Source: FEN-1297 sp963843605
Lineage (GTDB): Bacteria; Bacteroidota; Ignavibacteria; Ignavibacteriales; Ignavibacteriaceae
Assembly: GCA_963843605.1 (NCBI GenBank)
Contig: CAWJLA010000004.1
Span: 248,001 to 312,000 of the forward strand
Reading direction: 5' to 3'
DNA: 64,000 nucleotides
The notes under the pieces were generated by a model. It worked only from the letters and a program-made list of their open reading frames with translations, was not told the DNA's origin and ran no database searches. The position numbers and the translations under genes were made by a program. Every line of letters starts with the position of its first letter. The stretch's first letter is position 1. This document shows positions 45,129 through 54,112 of the stretch, piece after piece.

Positions 45129-46871
45129 TTAATTACCCGTTTTGAACTTATCGACCAGCTGAAATTTACCGTCTTTATACCTGATTATATTTAAAAATTT
45201 ATTTACCCTGCTGCGGTCAAAATAAAAATTATTATGAAGTCCTCTGTATATTGTTCCTCCTTCCAATCCGTTCTTTAAGCTTGAACGGTCTGGTGCATAA
45301 GGAAGAACGGATAAAATATAATTTGCCAGATCATATCCGTACAGTACATTCCTGTCTACGTCTATATTAGTAAGCGCAAAAAATTTCTTGCTGAAATCAT
45401 CAAGCGTCGAGTCCGAATAATCTATATAATAGTCGGATGTAAAAGTAAGTTTATTACTCATCGACGGGTATGTTTCGTAGCCTTTTGCAAGGAACCAGTC
45501 TTGGTTGCCGTAAATTGCAACGTCCAGATTTACCTGGGCAAAATTTGAAAGAATTGCAGGCACGTCTCTTTTATCGGCTAAAGGAAGATATATTCCTTCC
45601 ACAATAAGCGAGTCGGCCGCTATCTTTGAAACCTGATCATTGTAAAGAGTCTGGTTGCTGTTGTAAACCTGCTGAGTGAGTATCTGGCCTCCGAGACTTT
45701 CAAATTCTTTTATAAAAGCATCTGCCAACAAAGGTGAATAACCCTCTGCCGCATTCAGAACAGAAATTTTTCTTTTATTCTCTACGTAATATATATAATC
45801 CGCCATTACTTTTCCTCTTATATTAAAAGAGGGATTGGCCTGGAAAAAATCCTGGTTCATATCCGTAAGTCCGTTTTCGGTAGCGGTCGGCGAAATGATC
45901 GGAATTCCGGAACCTTTGAAATCAGTCAGCACATCCTTAACTTCATCGCTGAATAAGGGGCCTATAATTGCTCTTAAATTAGGAATATTTACAAATTCAT
46001 TTTTAATGTCCGCAATTTTTTTACTGTTCCTTTCGGTGTCCCTGATCAACAGACCGGTTTTGGTTTCATGCTCTTTATTGTAATTATCCACAGCATATTT
46101 AAATCCTTCAAGTATTTCCGATGCCGCGTTAGAAGCATCGCTACTCACTCCTGTTAATGGCAGAATTACGCCGATAATCGGAGTAGCCGGGCTAAGACTT
46201 TTGTTGTTTGTGATCTGCTGATACAAAGTTGCCGCTTCGCTTTTTTCCTCCGAGTTCGGAAACTGTTTTAACAGCTGCGCAAAAATATTCTCGGCTTTAT
46301 TGAACTGCGCTTTATCCATTTGCATTTTAGCCGTTAAAAGCATCAAATACGGTTTTACTTTTGAACTTCCGGTACTATCCAGCAGACCTGTTATCTGCGG
46401 CACCGTCAGAAATTTTGAAGCTATTTTTTCACCGGTTGTTTTCGCGTAGCTGCTGTAAATAGGCGATCGGGTAAATTCCGCCAGCAGCGTCAGCTCTTTG
46501 AAGGCAGAGTATTTATCGCCGCCTTCGTAATATGATTTTGCAAGAGTTGCTCTTGCTTCATCTGCATAATCGCTTCCCGGATATTCATCGACAAAATCGT
46601 TTAACAATTTTTCCGCGGACCCGTACTGTTTCAAAGCCAGCAGCGATTTCCCGTCGAATAAATAAGCAAGAGTAGTTTTAGAACTGAATTTATATTCGAA
46701 AGCAATTTTTTCGAACAGTTTCTGGGCTTGTTGATATTGGGATGAATTATATAGATCTAAAGCCTGTTTGAAACCTGTATTAGCTAAAGTAGAATCGTTT
46801 TGACTTTGTGCGTGAAGGCAGGTAAAAAGCGACAAGAATAAAACCGTAATTATCAACTTTAGTTTATCCAT
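45129..46871 (-). CDS. Periplasmic TPR + type-1 periplasmic-binding protein (LpoA-like)
   Basis: 580 residues from the ATG at 46869-46871; a longer frame to 46946 lies inside the TPR gene. The signal peptide is LIITVLFLSLFTCLHA. Residues about 30-215 are TPR/helical repeats (FKQALDLYNSSQYQQAQKLFEKI, YPGSDYADEARATLAKSYYEGGD). Residues about 230-560 form a type-1 periplasmic-binding fold (IIGVILPLTG, IIGPLFSDEVKDVL, IPIISPTATENG). The same order of domains occurs in LpoA, the activator of penicillin-binding protein 1A, but a ligand-sensing receptor is also possible. It overlaps the upstream TPR gene by 8 bases. Confidence 0.8.
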   Translation of the reverse strand: MDKLKLIITVLFLSLFTCLHAQSQNDSTLANTGFKQALDLYNSSQYQQAQKLFEKIAFEYKFSSKTTLAYLFDGKSLLALKQYGSAEKLLNDFVDEYPGSDYADEARATLAKSYYEGGDKYSAFKELTLLAEFTRSPIYSSYAKTTGEKIASKFLTVPQITGLLDSTGSSKVKPYLMLLTAKMQMDKAQFNKAENIFAQLLKQFPNSEEKSEAATLYQQITNNKSLSPATPIIGVILPLTGVSSDASNAASEILEGFKYAVDNYNKEHETKTGLLIRDTERNSKKIADIKNEFVNIPNLRAIIGPLFSDEVKDVLTDFKGSGIPIISPTATENGLTDMNQDFFQANPSFNIRGKVMADYIYYVENKRKISVLNAAEGYSPLLADAFIKEFESLGGQILTQQVYNSNQTLYNDQVSKIAADSLIVEGIYLPLADKRDVPAILSNFAQVNLDVAIYGNQDWFLAKGYETYPSMSNKLTFTSDYYIDYSDSTLDDFSKKFFALTNIDVDRNVLYGYDLANYILSVLPYAPDRSSLKNGLEGGTIYRGLHNNFYFDRSRVNKFLNIIRYKDGKFQLVDKFKTGN

Positions 46872-47769
46872 CTGAAACCATATTATTATTGAGTATTGTG
46901 GAAGCCATATTCTTGCCTTTTTTTGCCAGTTCATTCGAGGGATCAAGTTTAATGGCGATATCGTAATAAGCTAATGCGTCTTTTGGGTTTTTATTTTTTA
47001 GACAGGCTTCTGCCAGCTTTGTATAAATGTCTGATGAAACATCTTCGATAGCTTCGATGTATAGTAAAAAGTTTTTCTCGGCTTTCTGATACTCTCCGAG
47101 TTTAAGATAAACTTTTCCTGCCCATTCGTAAGGAAGAGCTTCGCCGGGATTAAGTTTAATGGCCTTTTCAATTGGGGCCACAGCGTGAGCATACATTCCA
47201 AGATTATAATACGTCTCAGCATAGATTTGATTCAGTTCCCAGAAATTCGAATAAATGGAATCGCTGCGTTTGGCATAACTTAAAGCGCTTTCATAGTTCT
47301 TCAGTTTCAGTTCAATTTTAGCCATATAAATATTAGCTTCATGAAGCAGCTCGTTGTTTTCCTGGAAGGAAAGGAAATTCAGTAAATTTAATTTAGCCAG
47401 TTCAAACTCATTCTGCATAAAATGAGCATACCCTATGAAGAAAGCTACTACGGGTTCTTCTTCCGGAAGGATAAAACTTAATACTTCTACCGCATCGTCC
47501 CATCTGTCGTTTTTAAGCAGGAACTGACCGAGAAAAATTCTAACGTCTTTATCCTCCGGATTTTTCTCAAGGTACTCTTTAAGTAATTTTACCGCCGACT
47601 GAATGTTCCCCACCAAATCGTATAAGTTAGCAAGTTTGAAATAGGCTTCAACATAATCCGGAGATTCCTCAATAACGGAAACATAAATCTGTACCGCATG
47701 CAGAGGCTTTCCCTGCGATTCGAAATCGTTCCCGAGTTTCATTTTATGATCTAGCTGGTACTTATCCAA
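46864..47769 (-). CDS. Tetratricopeptide repeat protein
   Basis: 301 residues, without signal peptide, made of about seven TPR units (examples: PDYVEAYFKLANLYDLVGNI, LPYEWAGKVYLKLGEYQKA, PKDALAYYDIAIKLDPSNEL). The start is TTG at 47767-47769, 4 bases after the guaA stop, with a GGGAAT upstream; an ATG lies 10 codons in. TPRs mediate protein contacts; the partner may be the LpoA-like protein encoded next, whose start overlaps its stop. Confidence 0.8.
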   Translation of the reverse strand: MDKYQLDHKMKLGNDFESQGKPLHAVQIYVSVIEESPDYVEAYFKLANLYDLVGNIQSAVKLLKEYLEKNPEDKDVRIFLGQFLLKNDRWDDAVEVLSFILPEEEPVVAFFIGYAHFMQNEFELAKLNLLNFLSFQENNELLHEANIYMAKIELKLKNYESALSYAKRSDSIYSNFWELNQIYAETYYNLGMYAHAVAPIEKAIKLNPGEALPYEWAGKVYLKLGEYQKAEKNFLLYIEAIEDVSSDIYTKLAEACLKNKNPKDALAYYDIAIKLDPSNELAKKGKNMASTILNNNMVSDG

Positions 47770-47773
47770 TTTA

Positions 47774-49315
47774 TCATTCCCATTCTATTGTGGAAGGAGG
47801 CTTGGAACTTATGTCGTAAACTACTCTGTTAACACCTCTGACCTTATTAATAATTTTATTAGAAAGATTTGCCAAAAAAGTATGATCAAATTGATGCCAG
47901 TCGGCAGTCATACCGTCAACCGAATCAACGGCTCTCAACGCAAGTACGTTTTCATATGTCCGCTGGTCTCCCATAACACCTACCGACTGTACAGGCAGCA
48001 GCACGGCAAATGCCTGCCAAATCTGGTTATAAAGTACAGCATTTTTAATTTCGGTTATAAAAATATCGTCAGCTTCTCTTAAAATGTCAAGTTTATCTTT
48101 AGTGACTTCACCGATTATGCGTACCGCAAGGCCGGGTCCGGGGAACGGATGTCTTTCAATAAATTCTTCGGGTATATTTAATTCCCGACCTACATCCCTT
48201 ACTTCATCTTTAAATAATTCCCTGAATGGTTCGATTAATTTGAGATTCATTTTTTCAGGAAGGCCGCCTACGTTATGATGAGACTTAATTGTTACCGATA
48301 CGCCGAGAACGGGAACCGATTCTATTACATCCGGATAAAGTGTTCCCTGAACCAAAAACTTTGCATCTCCGTATTTCTTTGCTTCTTCCTCAAAAACTTC
48401 GATGAAAGTATTTCCGATGATCTTCCTCTTTTTTTCGGGGTCAGTAACGCCCTGAAGTTTCTTCAAAAATCTCTCGGAAGCATCGATATGAATATGGTTC
48501 AGATTCAGTTTCTCGTCGAACATTTTCCCGATTTTCTGGCTTTCATCTTTCCGCATTAAACCTGTGTCAATATGGATTGATACAAGATTATCGCCTATCG
48601 CCCTTTTCACCAGAACTGCCGCTACCGTAGAATCCACACCGCCGCTCAGCGCGCATATAACTTTGGAATTTCCTACCAGGTTTCTGATTTTATTTACGTT
48701 TTCCTCTATAAAATTTACAGGGGTCCAGTTTCCGGTGCATTTACATATTTCAAAAAGGAAATTGTGAATAATCTTTTTCCCTTCAACTGAATGCACAACT
48801 TCAGGATGGAACTGTACACCGAAAATTTTTGATTCGGAATTTGAAATGGCGCCTATGGGCGAATGATCGGATTCCGCTATTATGCTGAATCCCGGAGGCA
48901 CCTTCGTTAAATAATCTCCGTGGCTCATCCAAACTATCGAGCTTGAAATTACACCTTTCATTATATCCGTGCTGTCGGTTATCCTAAGAATAGCCTTCCC
49001 GTATTCTCTGTCCTTAGCGGGCTCTACAACACCGCCCAAGGCTTTCGAAATGAATTGAAGACCGTAGCAGATTCCCAGCACCGGGATTCCAAGTTTAAGA
49101 ATATTCTCGTCCAGATCCGGAGCATTTTTATCGTAAATGCTCATAGGGCCGCCAGATAAAATAATACCGGCAGGATCTATTTCTTTTACTTTCTCGATTG
49201 AAATTTTGTGAGGATGTATTTCGGAATACACATGTTCTTCCCTTACTCTTCTTGTAATAAGCTGAGTATACTGCGATCCGAAGTCTATTATTAATATTTT
49301 CTCTTTTTTATCCAT
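47774..49315 (-). CDS. guaA: GMP synthase (glutamine-hydrolysing)
   Basis: 513 residues, with AGGAAAT before the ATG. The N-terminal class I amidotransferase has VLGICYGLQFISKALGG (Cys) and GVQFHPEVVHS (His, Glu). The ATP-pyrophosphatase domain has ICALSGGVDSTVAAVLV. The C-terminal dimerisation domain ends in KPPSTIEWE. It converts XMP to GMP. It is followed within 4 bases by the TPR gene and then the LpoA-like gene, and is probably cotranscribed with them. Confidence 0.97.
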   Translation of the reverse strand: MDKKEKILIIDFGSQYTQLITRRVREEHVYSEIHPHKISIEKVKEIDPAGIILSGGPMSIYDKNAPDLDENILKLGIPVLGICYGLQFISKALGGVVEPAKDREYGKAILRITDSTDIMKGVISSSIVWMSHGDYLTKVPPGFSIIAESDHSPIGAISNSESKIFGVQFHPEVVHSVEGKKIIHNFLFEICKCTGNWTPVNFIEENVNKIRNLVGNSKVICALSGGVDSTVAAVLVKRAIGDNLVSIHIDTGLMRKDESQKIGKMFDEKLNLNHIHIDASERFLKKLQGVTDPEKKRKIIGNTFIEVFEEEAKKYGDAKFLVQGTLYPDVIESVPVLGVSVTIKSHHNVGGLPEKMNLKLIEPFRELFKDEVRDVGRELNIPEEFIERHPFPGPGLAVRIIGEVTKDKLDILREADDIFITEIKNAVLYNQIWQAFAVLLPVQSVGVMGDQRTYENVLALRAVDSVDGMTADWHQFDHTFLANLSNKIINKVRGVNRVVYDISSKPPSTIEWE

Positions 49316-49339
49316 ATTTCCTGCTTTTCATATTACATT

Positions 49340-49380
49340 AAAAAAACAAAGACAAAATCCGGGTGCCGGATTTTGTCTTT
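49340..49380 (-). terminator. Terminator after gcvH
   Basis: AAAGACAAAATCCGG (49348-49362) and CCGGATTTTGTCTTT (49366-49380) form a perfect 15-base stem with a 3-base loop. On the minus strand it is followed by seven T's (A-run at 49340-49346). It separates gcvH from guaA. Confidence 0.85.
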
Positions 49381-49418
49381 AAATTTTATTAAACACACTT
49401 TGATATTATAAGTAAAAA

Positions 49419-49799
49419 CTATTGGCCGATTAATTTTTTATAATCCTCAACGCTCAATAATTCGTTCAGCTCATTCTGATCTTTAATCTCTATTTTTACC
49501 ATCCAGCCTGTATTATACGGATCAGTGTTAACGGATTCGGGTGCATCCGACAGAGTCTTGTTAACTTCCACAATTTTTCCGCCGCAGGGAGCAAACAGAT
49601 CGCTTACCGTTTTTACTGCTTCTATAGTGCCGAATGTCTGACCAGCCGATAATTCGCTTAAATCAGGATTTATATCGACGAAAACTACATCGCCGAGTTC
49701 GCCCTGCGCATAATCGGTTACGCCGATTGTTCCGATATTTCCTTCTACAAGGATCCACTCATGATCTTTTGTATATTTTAAATTTTCAGGGAAGTTCAT
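49419..49799 (-). CDS. gcvH: Glycine cleavage system H protein
   Basis: 126 residues, with GAGG 5 bases upstream of the ATG. The lipoyl Lys lies in GTIEAVKTVSDLFAPCGGKIVEVN. The opening YTKDHEWILVEGNIGTIGVT and NTDPYNTGWMVKIE are typical. It shuttles the aminomethyl group in the glycine cleavage complex. The other gcv genes are not in the window. It has its own strong terminator and is a single gene. Confidence 0.96.
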   Translation of the reverse strand: MNFPENLKYTKDHEWILVEGNIGTIGVTDYAQGELGDVVFVDINPDLSELSAGQTFGTIEAVKTVSDLFAPCGGKIVEVNKTLSDAPESVNTDPYNTGWMVKIEIKDQNELNELLSVEDYKKLIGQ

Positions 49800-49888
49800 T
49801 TTTACCTCAATAAAAAATTTTAAAATTACGAAGCCGCATTATAAGCTCCGTTTAATTCGTAAGTAATAAAATTAAAAGAACATAATTT

Positions 49889-51226
49889 TTATTTAAATAT
49901 AAAATGTTCGAGGAAACCGGTATCGAAATTACCCGATAGAAACCTGTTGTCCTTTAAAACCTGCAGATGGAAAGGAATCGTAGTTTGAATTCCCTCAACT
50001 ACAAATTCCTCCAAAGCCCTTCTTCCTCTCTCCAAAGCATGTTCACGGTTTTCGCCCCAGACAATTAATTTTGCAATAAGCGAATCGTAATTAGGGGGAA
50101 TAGAATAAGAAGGATATATATGCGAATCGACTCTTACACCGAACCCGCCCGGAAAATGGACCGAATGAATTTTACCCGGAGACGGCCTGAAATTATGCTC
50201 TGGATCTTCCGCATTAATTCTGAATTCAATACTATGCCCGTTCGGCGTGCCCGGAAGTGTTTCAACCTTCTCGCCGGCGGCTACCAGAATCTGCTGGCGA
50301 ACAAGATCCACTCCGTAAACATATTCGGTTACAGGATGTTCAACCTGAATTCGGGTATTCATTTCCATGAAATAAAAATTCTTATTTTTGTCGAGCAGAA
50401 ATTCTACTGTTCCGGCGCCTTCGTAATTAACGGCCTTGGCTCCTAGAATTGCTGCCTGGCCCATTCTTTCTCTAAGGCCGGCATCCAGTGCCGGCGAAGG
50501 TGATTCTTCAATGAGTTTCTGATGTCTGCGTTGAACCGAGCAGTCTCTTTCGCCGTAATGATATGCGTTTCCGTAAGAATCACCCATTACCTGAATTTCA
50601 ACATGCCGGGGATTCTCGATAAATTTTTCAATATAAACATCCGGATTTCCGAAACCGGATTCGGCCTCGGTGCGGGCCATCTGAAAAGCCGAGTCGAATT
50701 CTTTTTCTTCCCAGACAATGCGCATTCCTTTTCCGCCGCCTCCGGCCGAGGCTTTTATAATGATCGGATAACCGGTTTCCAGTGCGAGTGATTTTCCTGT
50801 TTTGGGATCGGCTACAACTCCGTTGCTGCCGGGAACAACCGGAACACCGTTCTTCTGCATTGTCTCTTTAGCATAGGCTTTATCTCCCATCGCATTGATC
50901 ATTGCGGGGGAAGGACCTATGAATTTAATTCCGCTCTCTGCACATATCTCGGAGAAATTTGCATTCTCTGCAAGGAAGCCGTAACCGGGATGAATTGCGT
51001 CGGCACCGGTAATATGAGCGGCCGAAATTATTAGGGGAATTTTTAAATAGCTATCCCTGCTCGGTGCCGGCCCTATGCATACTGCTTCGTCGGCAAAAGT
51101 TACATGCAAAGAATCTTTATCTGCCTCGGAGTAAACTGCAACTGTTTTTATTCCGAGTTCTTTACAGGTTCTTATAATTCTTAATGCAATTTCACCGCGG
51201 TTAGCGATCAAAATCTTGTTAAACAA
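49889..51226 (-). CDS. accC: Acetyl-CoA carboxylase, biotin carboxylase subunit
   Basis: 445 residues, starting at TTG with GAGGATAAT upstream. ATP-grasp motifs are IANRGEIALRIIRTC, KASAGGGGKGMRIVW, YFMEMNTRIQVEHPVTE and the C-terminal ENREHALERGRRAL domain. It carboxylates biotin on AccB in fatty acid synthesis. It is 26 bases downstream of accB, in the accB-accC order. It is distinguished from pyruvate or propionyl carboxylases only by its neighbour and single-subunit length. Confidence 0.95.
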   Translation of the reverse strand: MFNKILIANRGEIALRIIRTCKELGIKTVAVYSEADKDSLHVTFADEAVCIGPAPSRDSYLKIPLIISAAHITGADAIHPGYGFLAENANFSEICAESGIKFIGPSPAMINAMGDKAYAKETMQKNGVPVVPGSNGVVADPKTGKSLALETGYPIIIKASAGGGGKGMRIVWEEKEFDSAFQMARTEAESGFGNPDVYIEKFIENPRHVEIQVMGDSYGNAYHYGERDCSVQRRHQKLIEESPSPALDAGLRERMGQAAILGAKAVNYEGAGTVEFLLDKNKNFYFMEMNTRIQVEHPVTEYVYGVDLVRQQILVAAGEKVETLPGTPNGHSIEFRINAEDPEHNFRPSPGKIHSVHFPGGFGVRVDSHIYPSYSIPPNYDSLIAKLIVWGENREHALERGRRALEEFVVEGIQTTIPFHLQVLKDNRFLSGNFDTGFLEHFIFK

Positions 51227-51252
51227 ATTATCCTCAAACTTCTGGATGTGTG

Positions 51253-51726
51253 TCAGCTTTTTTGAATTAAGAAAAGCGGCTGGTTATATTCAACGGGTTT
51301 CCCGTTATCGACTAAGATTTTAACAATCTTACCGTCAATGTCCGACTCAATTTCGTTCATGAGTTTCATTGCCTCAATAATGCAAAGTACGGAACCGACG
51401 GAAACGGAATCACCCACCTGCGAATACGGATCGGCATCAGGAGCTGGTGCTCTGTAAAATGTTCCCACAATAGGCGATTTGATCTCATGTAAATCAGACG
51501 GCTGTTCCTGAGAAGCTTTACTTTCTTCTCCGGGAATATTTTGAGCGGAAGCGGTTCCTGCTGAAGGAGAAGTCTGGCTCAGGACTACCTGCGGCTGCTC
51601 GAAAGTTTTATATGCTCTTATTTTTTTCGCAACCTTTATCCGTAAGCCGTTTTCTTCGACTTCAAGATCGGTTATTTCGCTGGTGTCTACAATTTTAACC
51701 AGTTTTTTGATAAGATTTAAATCCAT
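51253..51726 (-). CDS. accB: Acetyl-CoA carboxylase biotin carboxyl carrier protein
   Basis: 157 residues, with AGGAA upstream of the ATG. An N-terminal helical part (MDLNLIKKLVKIVDTSEITDLE) is followed by an Ala/Pro/Ser/Gln-rich linker (about 45-80). The biotinyl domain has SPIVGTFYRAPAPDADP and the biotin Lys in CIIEAMKLMNEIESD. It is between efp and accC, the common efp-accB-accC order. Confidence 0.96.
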   Translation of the reverse strand: MDLNLIKKLVKIVDTSEITDLEVEENGLRIKVAKKIRAYKTFEQPQVVLSQTSPSAGTASAQNIPGEESKASQEQPSDLHEIKSPIVGTFYRAPAPDADPYSQVGDSVSVGSVLCIIEAMKLMNEIESDIDGKIVKILVDNGKPVEYNQPLFLIQKS

Positions 51727-51742
51727 TTAAATTTCCTATTTA

Positions 51743-52305
51743 TTAAGATTTTACTCTTTCCACATAGCCGCCGATTCTGGTATCAACTCTTAGCATGTCG
51801 TCAACATTTATAAATAGAGGTACATTGATAGTTGCACCGGTTTCCAATTTTGCGGGTTTGTTCGCACCGGTTGCCGTATCTCCTCTAAAACCAGGCTCGG
51901 TATCAACAACTTTCAAATTAACAAATATCGGTATTTCTACGTTGATTATTTCCGATCCATTGAACAGGATCTCAACTTCTTCGCTTTCCTTTAAATAGCT
52001 AACTCCGCTTCCGAAATGCTCAACGGGTACATTTATTTGTTCATACGTTTCGTTGTCCATGCAGACTAAAAAATCGGCGTCGCGGTATAAATACTGATAT
52101 TTTTTTCTTTCTACTCGAACAACCTCAACGCTTTCACCGGCTCTAAAAGTATTATCCAATACTCTACCGGTTTTCATGTTTTTCAATGTGCTCCTAACGA
52201 ATGCGCCTCCCTTTCCGGGCTTAACATGCTGGAAATCCACAATAGTATAAAGATCGTTTTAAATTTTATAATTAGCCCGGTTCTGAAATCTGAAGTATCT
52301 GCCAT
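51743..52305 (-). CDS. efp: Elongation factor P, frameshifted near the N-terminus
   Basis: Bases 52240-51743 encode the EF-P body (VDFQHVKPGKGGAFVRSTLKN, FRAGESVEVVRVERKKYQYLY, GATINVPLFINVDDMLRVDTR) without the usual N-terminus. Just upstream, another frame opens with ATG at 52303-52305 and reads MADTSDFRTGLIIKFK. The third frame resumes NDLYTIVDFQHVKPG. One missing A in the AAAA run at 52257-52260 joins them into a normal EF-P of about 187 residues. EF-P helps ribosomes past polyproline. Its conserved loop Lys or Arg is in the KPGKGGAF segment. It is 17 bases upstream of accB. Confidence 0.92.
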
Positions 52306-52712
52306 ATAGTATTAATAATTATTTGTTAATAAATAGACCAAAAAAATAGATATATAAGGGTTGAAAGTCAAGAAAGGTATTTTTCAAAGTTTACTGATTT
52401 TTTAGTATTTTCGGCATTTTTTTTGTCTTTTTTCGCTGTTTTCAGCTAAAAAATGTCAATTTTGTAATTTCATAAATTTTAATTGCTTAATAATAATAAT
52501 TTAAATTATTTATAAAATCTTATAAAACAACAGTTATGAAAGTGTTTCAAGGCACACTATTCAATCCGGACTGTTCCGCACTGAATATAAACTTAACATT
52601 TCATCAAAGTATTAGGTTTTAAAAAAAGTGAAGCTCTTAATAATTTTACTATCAATAGTTCGAATAAATTATAAAGAGCTTCACTTTTTAAAGTCGCGAT
52701 AAATTTTACTGA
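52306..52712. other. Gene-free AT-rich region upstream of efp
   Basis: 407 bases, very AT-rich between about 52310 and 52540, with poly-T stretches (TTTTTTTTGTCTTTTTTCGC) and no credible gene. The right part holds the terminator of the downstream TPR gene, listed separately. The efp promoter should lie near 52330-52380. Confidence 0.4.
52623..52689 (-). terminator. Terminator of the YfgM-like gene
   Basis: AAAAAGTGAAGCTCTT (52623-52638) and AAGAGCTTCACTTTTT (52674-52689) form a perfect 16-base stem around a 35-base AT-rich loop. It lies 24 bases after the stop of the minus-strand TPR gene and is followed by T's on that strand. The loop is unusually large for a terminator. Confidence 0.65.
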
Positions 52713-53399
52713 TTAATCTATCTGAGCAAAATAAGGAAACGCATCTCTGTATGCCGTGGAAGTATTGTAATCTTTTTTAAGCTTATCCAATACTTCTTTA
52801 GCCTCATCGTTTTTACCTGCGCTTAGATAGTTAATTCCTGCATGAAGCAGGTAATCGGAATTCAGAACATCAGAATCTGAAACACGGGATGCTTTTCGGT
52901 AAAGATCTCCGGCTTTTGCGAAGTCATTTTTATAAGCATAAATGCCAGCCTGCCCGGCAAGCGCAGAGGCTTCATAAAGTTTTATACTGCCGTCGTAGTC
53001 TTTATAATATTTTAAGGCATCGTCATATTTGCCCAGGTTATTATAGGAATTTGCGAGGAAAATTTTTGCAGATTCACCGTTCTCGGTTCCGCCGTAATTC
53101 TCAACGATCTTCTTTAATCCCATAATATCCGTACCCGCCTGTCCTTCTATTGCCTCAAGAAAGGCTCCCGAATCATAAAGAGGCATTACCTTTGCGAGCT
53201 GAACGGCCGCTGCCTGATTTTGTTCCTTGTTATGATAGATATAAAATACGGCGAGAGCCACAATAACTACAGCAACACCTGCATAAGTAAAAATCCTGGA
53301 TTTATTTTCGTCGAAATAGCTGTATGCTTTATAATAAAAAGATACCAGCGTATCTTCTTTAATATCTCTCTTCGAAAGTTTTTTCTTTTTTGTGAGCAT
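52713..53399 (-). CDS. Membrane-anchored TPR protein (YfgM-like)
   Basis: 228 residues. A basic N-terminus (MLTKKKKLSKRDIKEDTL), one membrane helix (about 38-56), and then TPR-like helices (about 75-220, e.g. AKIFLANSYNNLGKYDDALKYY, YLLHAGINYLSAGKNDEAKEVL). The plan matches YfgM/BamD-like periplasmic chaperone partners anchored in the inner membrane. It is followed by its own terminator, and lies 143 bases downstream of tRNA-Arg in the same direction. Confidence 0.82.
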   Translation of the reverse strand: MLTKKKKLSKRDIKEDTLVSFYYKAYSYFDENKSRIFTYAGVAVVIVALAVFYIYHNKEQNQAAAVQLAKVMPLYDSGAFLEAIEGQAGTDIMGLKKIVENYGGTENGESAKIFLANSYNNLGKYDDALKYYKDYDGSIKLYEASALAGQAGIYAYKNDFAKAGDLYRKASRVSDSDVLNSDYLLHAGINYLSAGKNDEAKEVLDKLKKDYNTSTAYRDAFPYFAQID

Positions 53400-53541
53400 T
53401 TATATTACCCTTTTGTAGTACTTGGTATATACGTTCATTTAATTTTAAATATTTAGGCTATAAAATTAACAATAATTTTATAATCTTCCATGCAAAAACT
53501 GTAAAACAGCCGCAGGGGATTAAAACCCAGCGCAGATTTTG

Positions 53542-53615
53542 TGCGCCCAGAAGGACTTGAACCCTCAGCCTTCGGAACCGGAATCCGACGTTCTATCCAG
53601 TTGAACTATGGGCGC
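53542..53615 (-). tRNA. tRNA-Arg (anticodon CCG)
   Basis: The minus strand folds into a full cloverleaf: acceptor GCGCCCA/TGGGCGC, D arm GTTC...GAAC, anticodon stem TCGGA/TCCGA with loop TTCCGGT (anticodon CCG), and T arm GAGGG/CCTTC with loop TTCAAGT. The discriminator is A. CCA is not encoded. It reads CGG codons. Confidence 0.95.
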
Positions 53616-54112
53616 CAGAAACTTACAGCTGCAAAGTTAACAAAAATTTTCTCTTTTCAATAAGATTTCAGCCTTCAAAGATCATTTAAATTTTATAGAT
53701 GAGAATATAAAAAGTGCAGAGAGGGCATGCTTCCGGCAAAATGATTTACATAAATGTTTTTTAAAATATGCCATTTTACTCAAAATCCGGAAGCAGGCAA
53801 ACTCCCATTAACTGATGTTACTTTCGCCTAAGAAATTGAATTTTCCTTACTTCGAGCCGCGGAGTTTATCCGGACATCGGTGTTTTAACGAGTGTATAAA
53901 ATACTTTTCCGGTTATGCTTTTTTGCAAGTTGCCGAATTTAAGGGATGATGGAATAAATTAATGAATATTTCAGTCTTTGCCAGTCTTTTAATATTTTGT
54001 TTTCGTTTAAACAATTATCGACGGCACATATATAATTATGGACATTATTCGTAAATAAATTTTTCTCATTACTAATTTACCGGAATATTTTAGTCCCGGT
54101 ATATGATCGTTA
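53616..54112. other. Gene-free region between tRNA-Arg and the Tc toxin gene
   Basis: 497 bases with no credible gene on either strand. An inverted repeat, TGCTTCCGG at 53728-53736 and CCGGAAGCA at 53787-53795, spans 68 bases. A weaker ACCGG/CCGGT pair (54079-54100) sits just after the toxin stop and may end its transcript. No immunity gene or integrase fragment was recognised here. Confidence 0.5.

Noticed and set aside
53542..54112. tRNA-Arg as integration site of a toxin island
   Set aside because: The Tc locus lies on the 5' side of the tRNA, whereas integrases normally use the 3' end, and no repeat of the tRNA 3' end or integrase fragment was seen.
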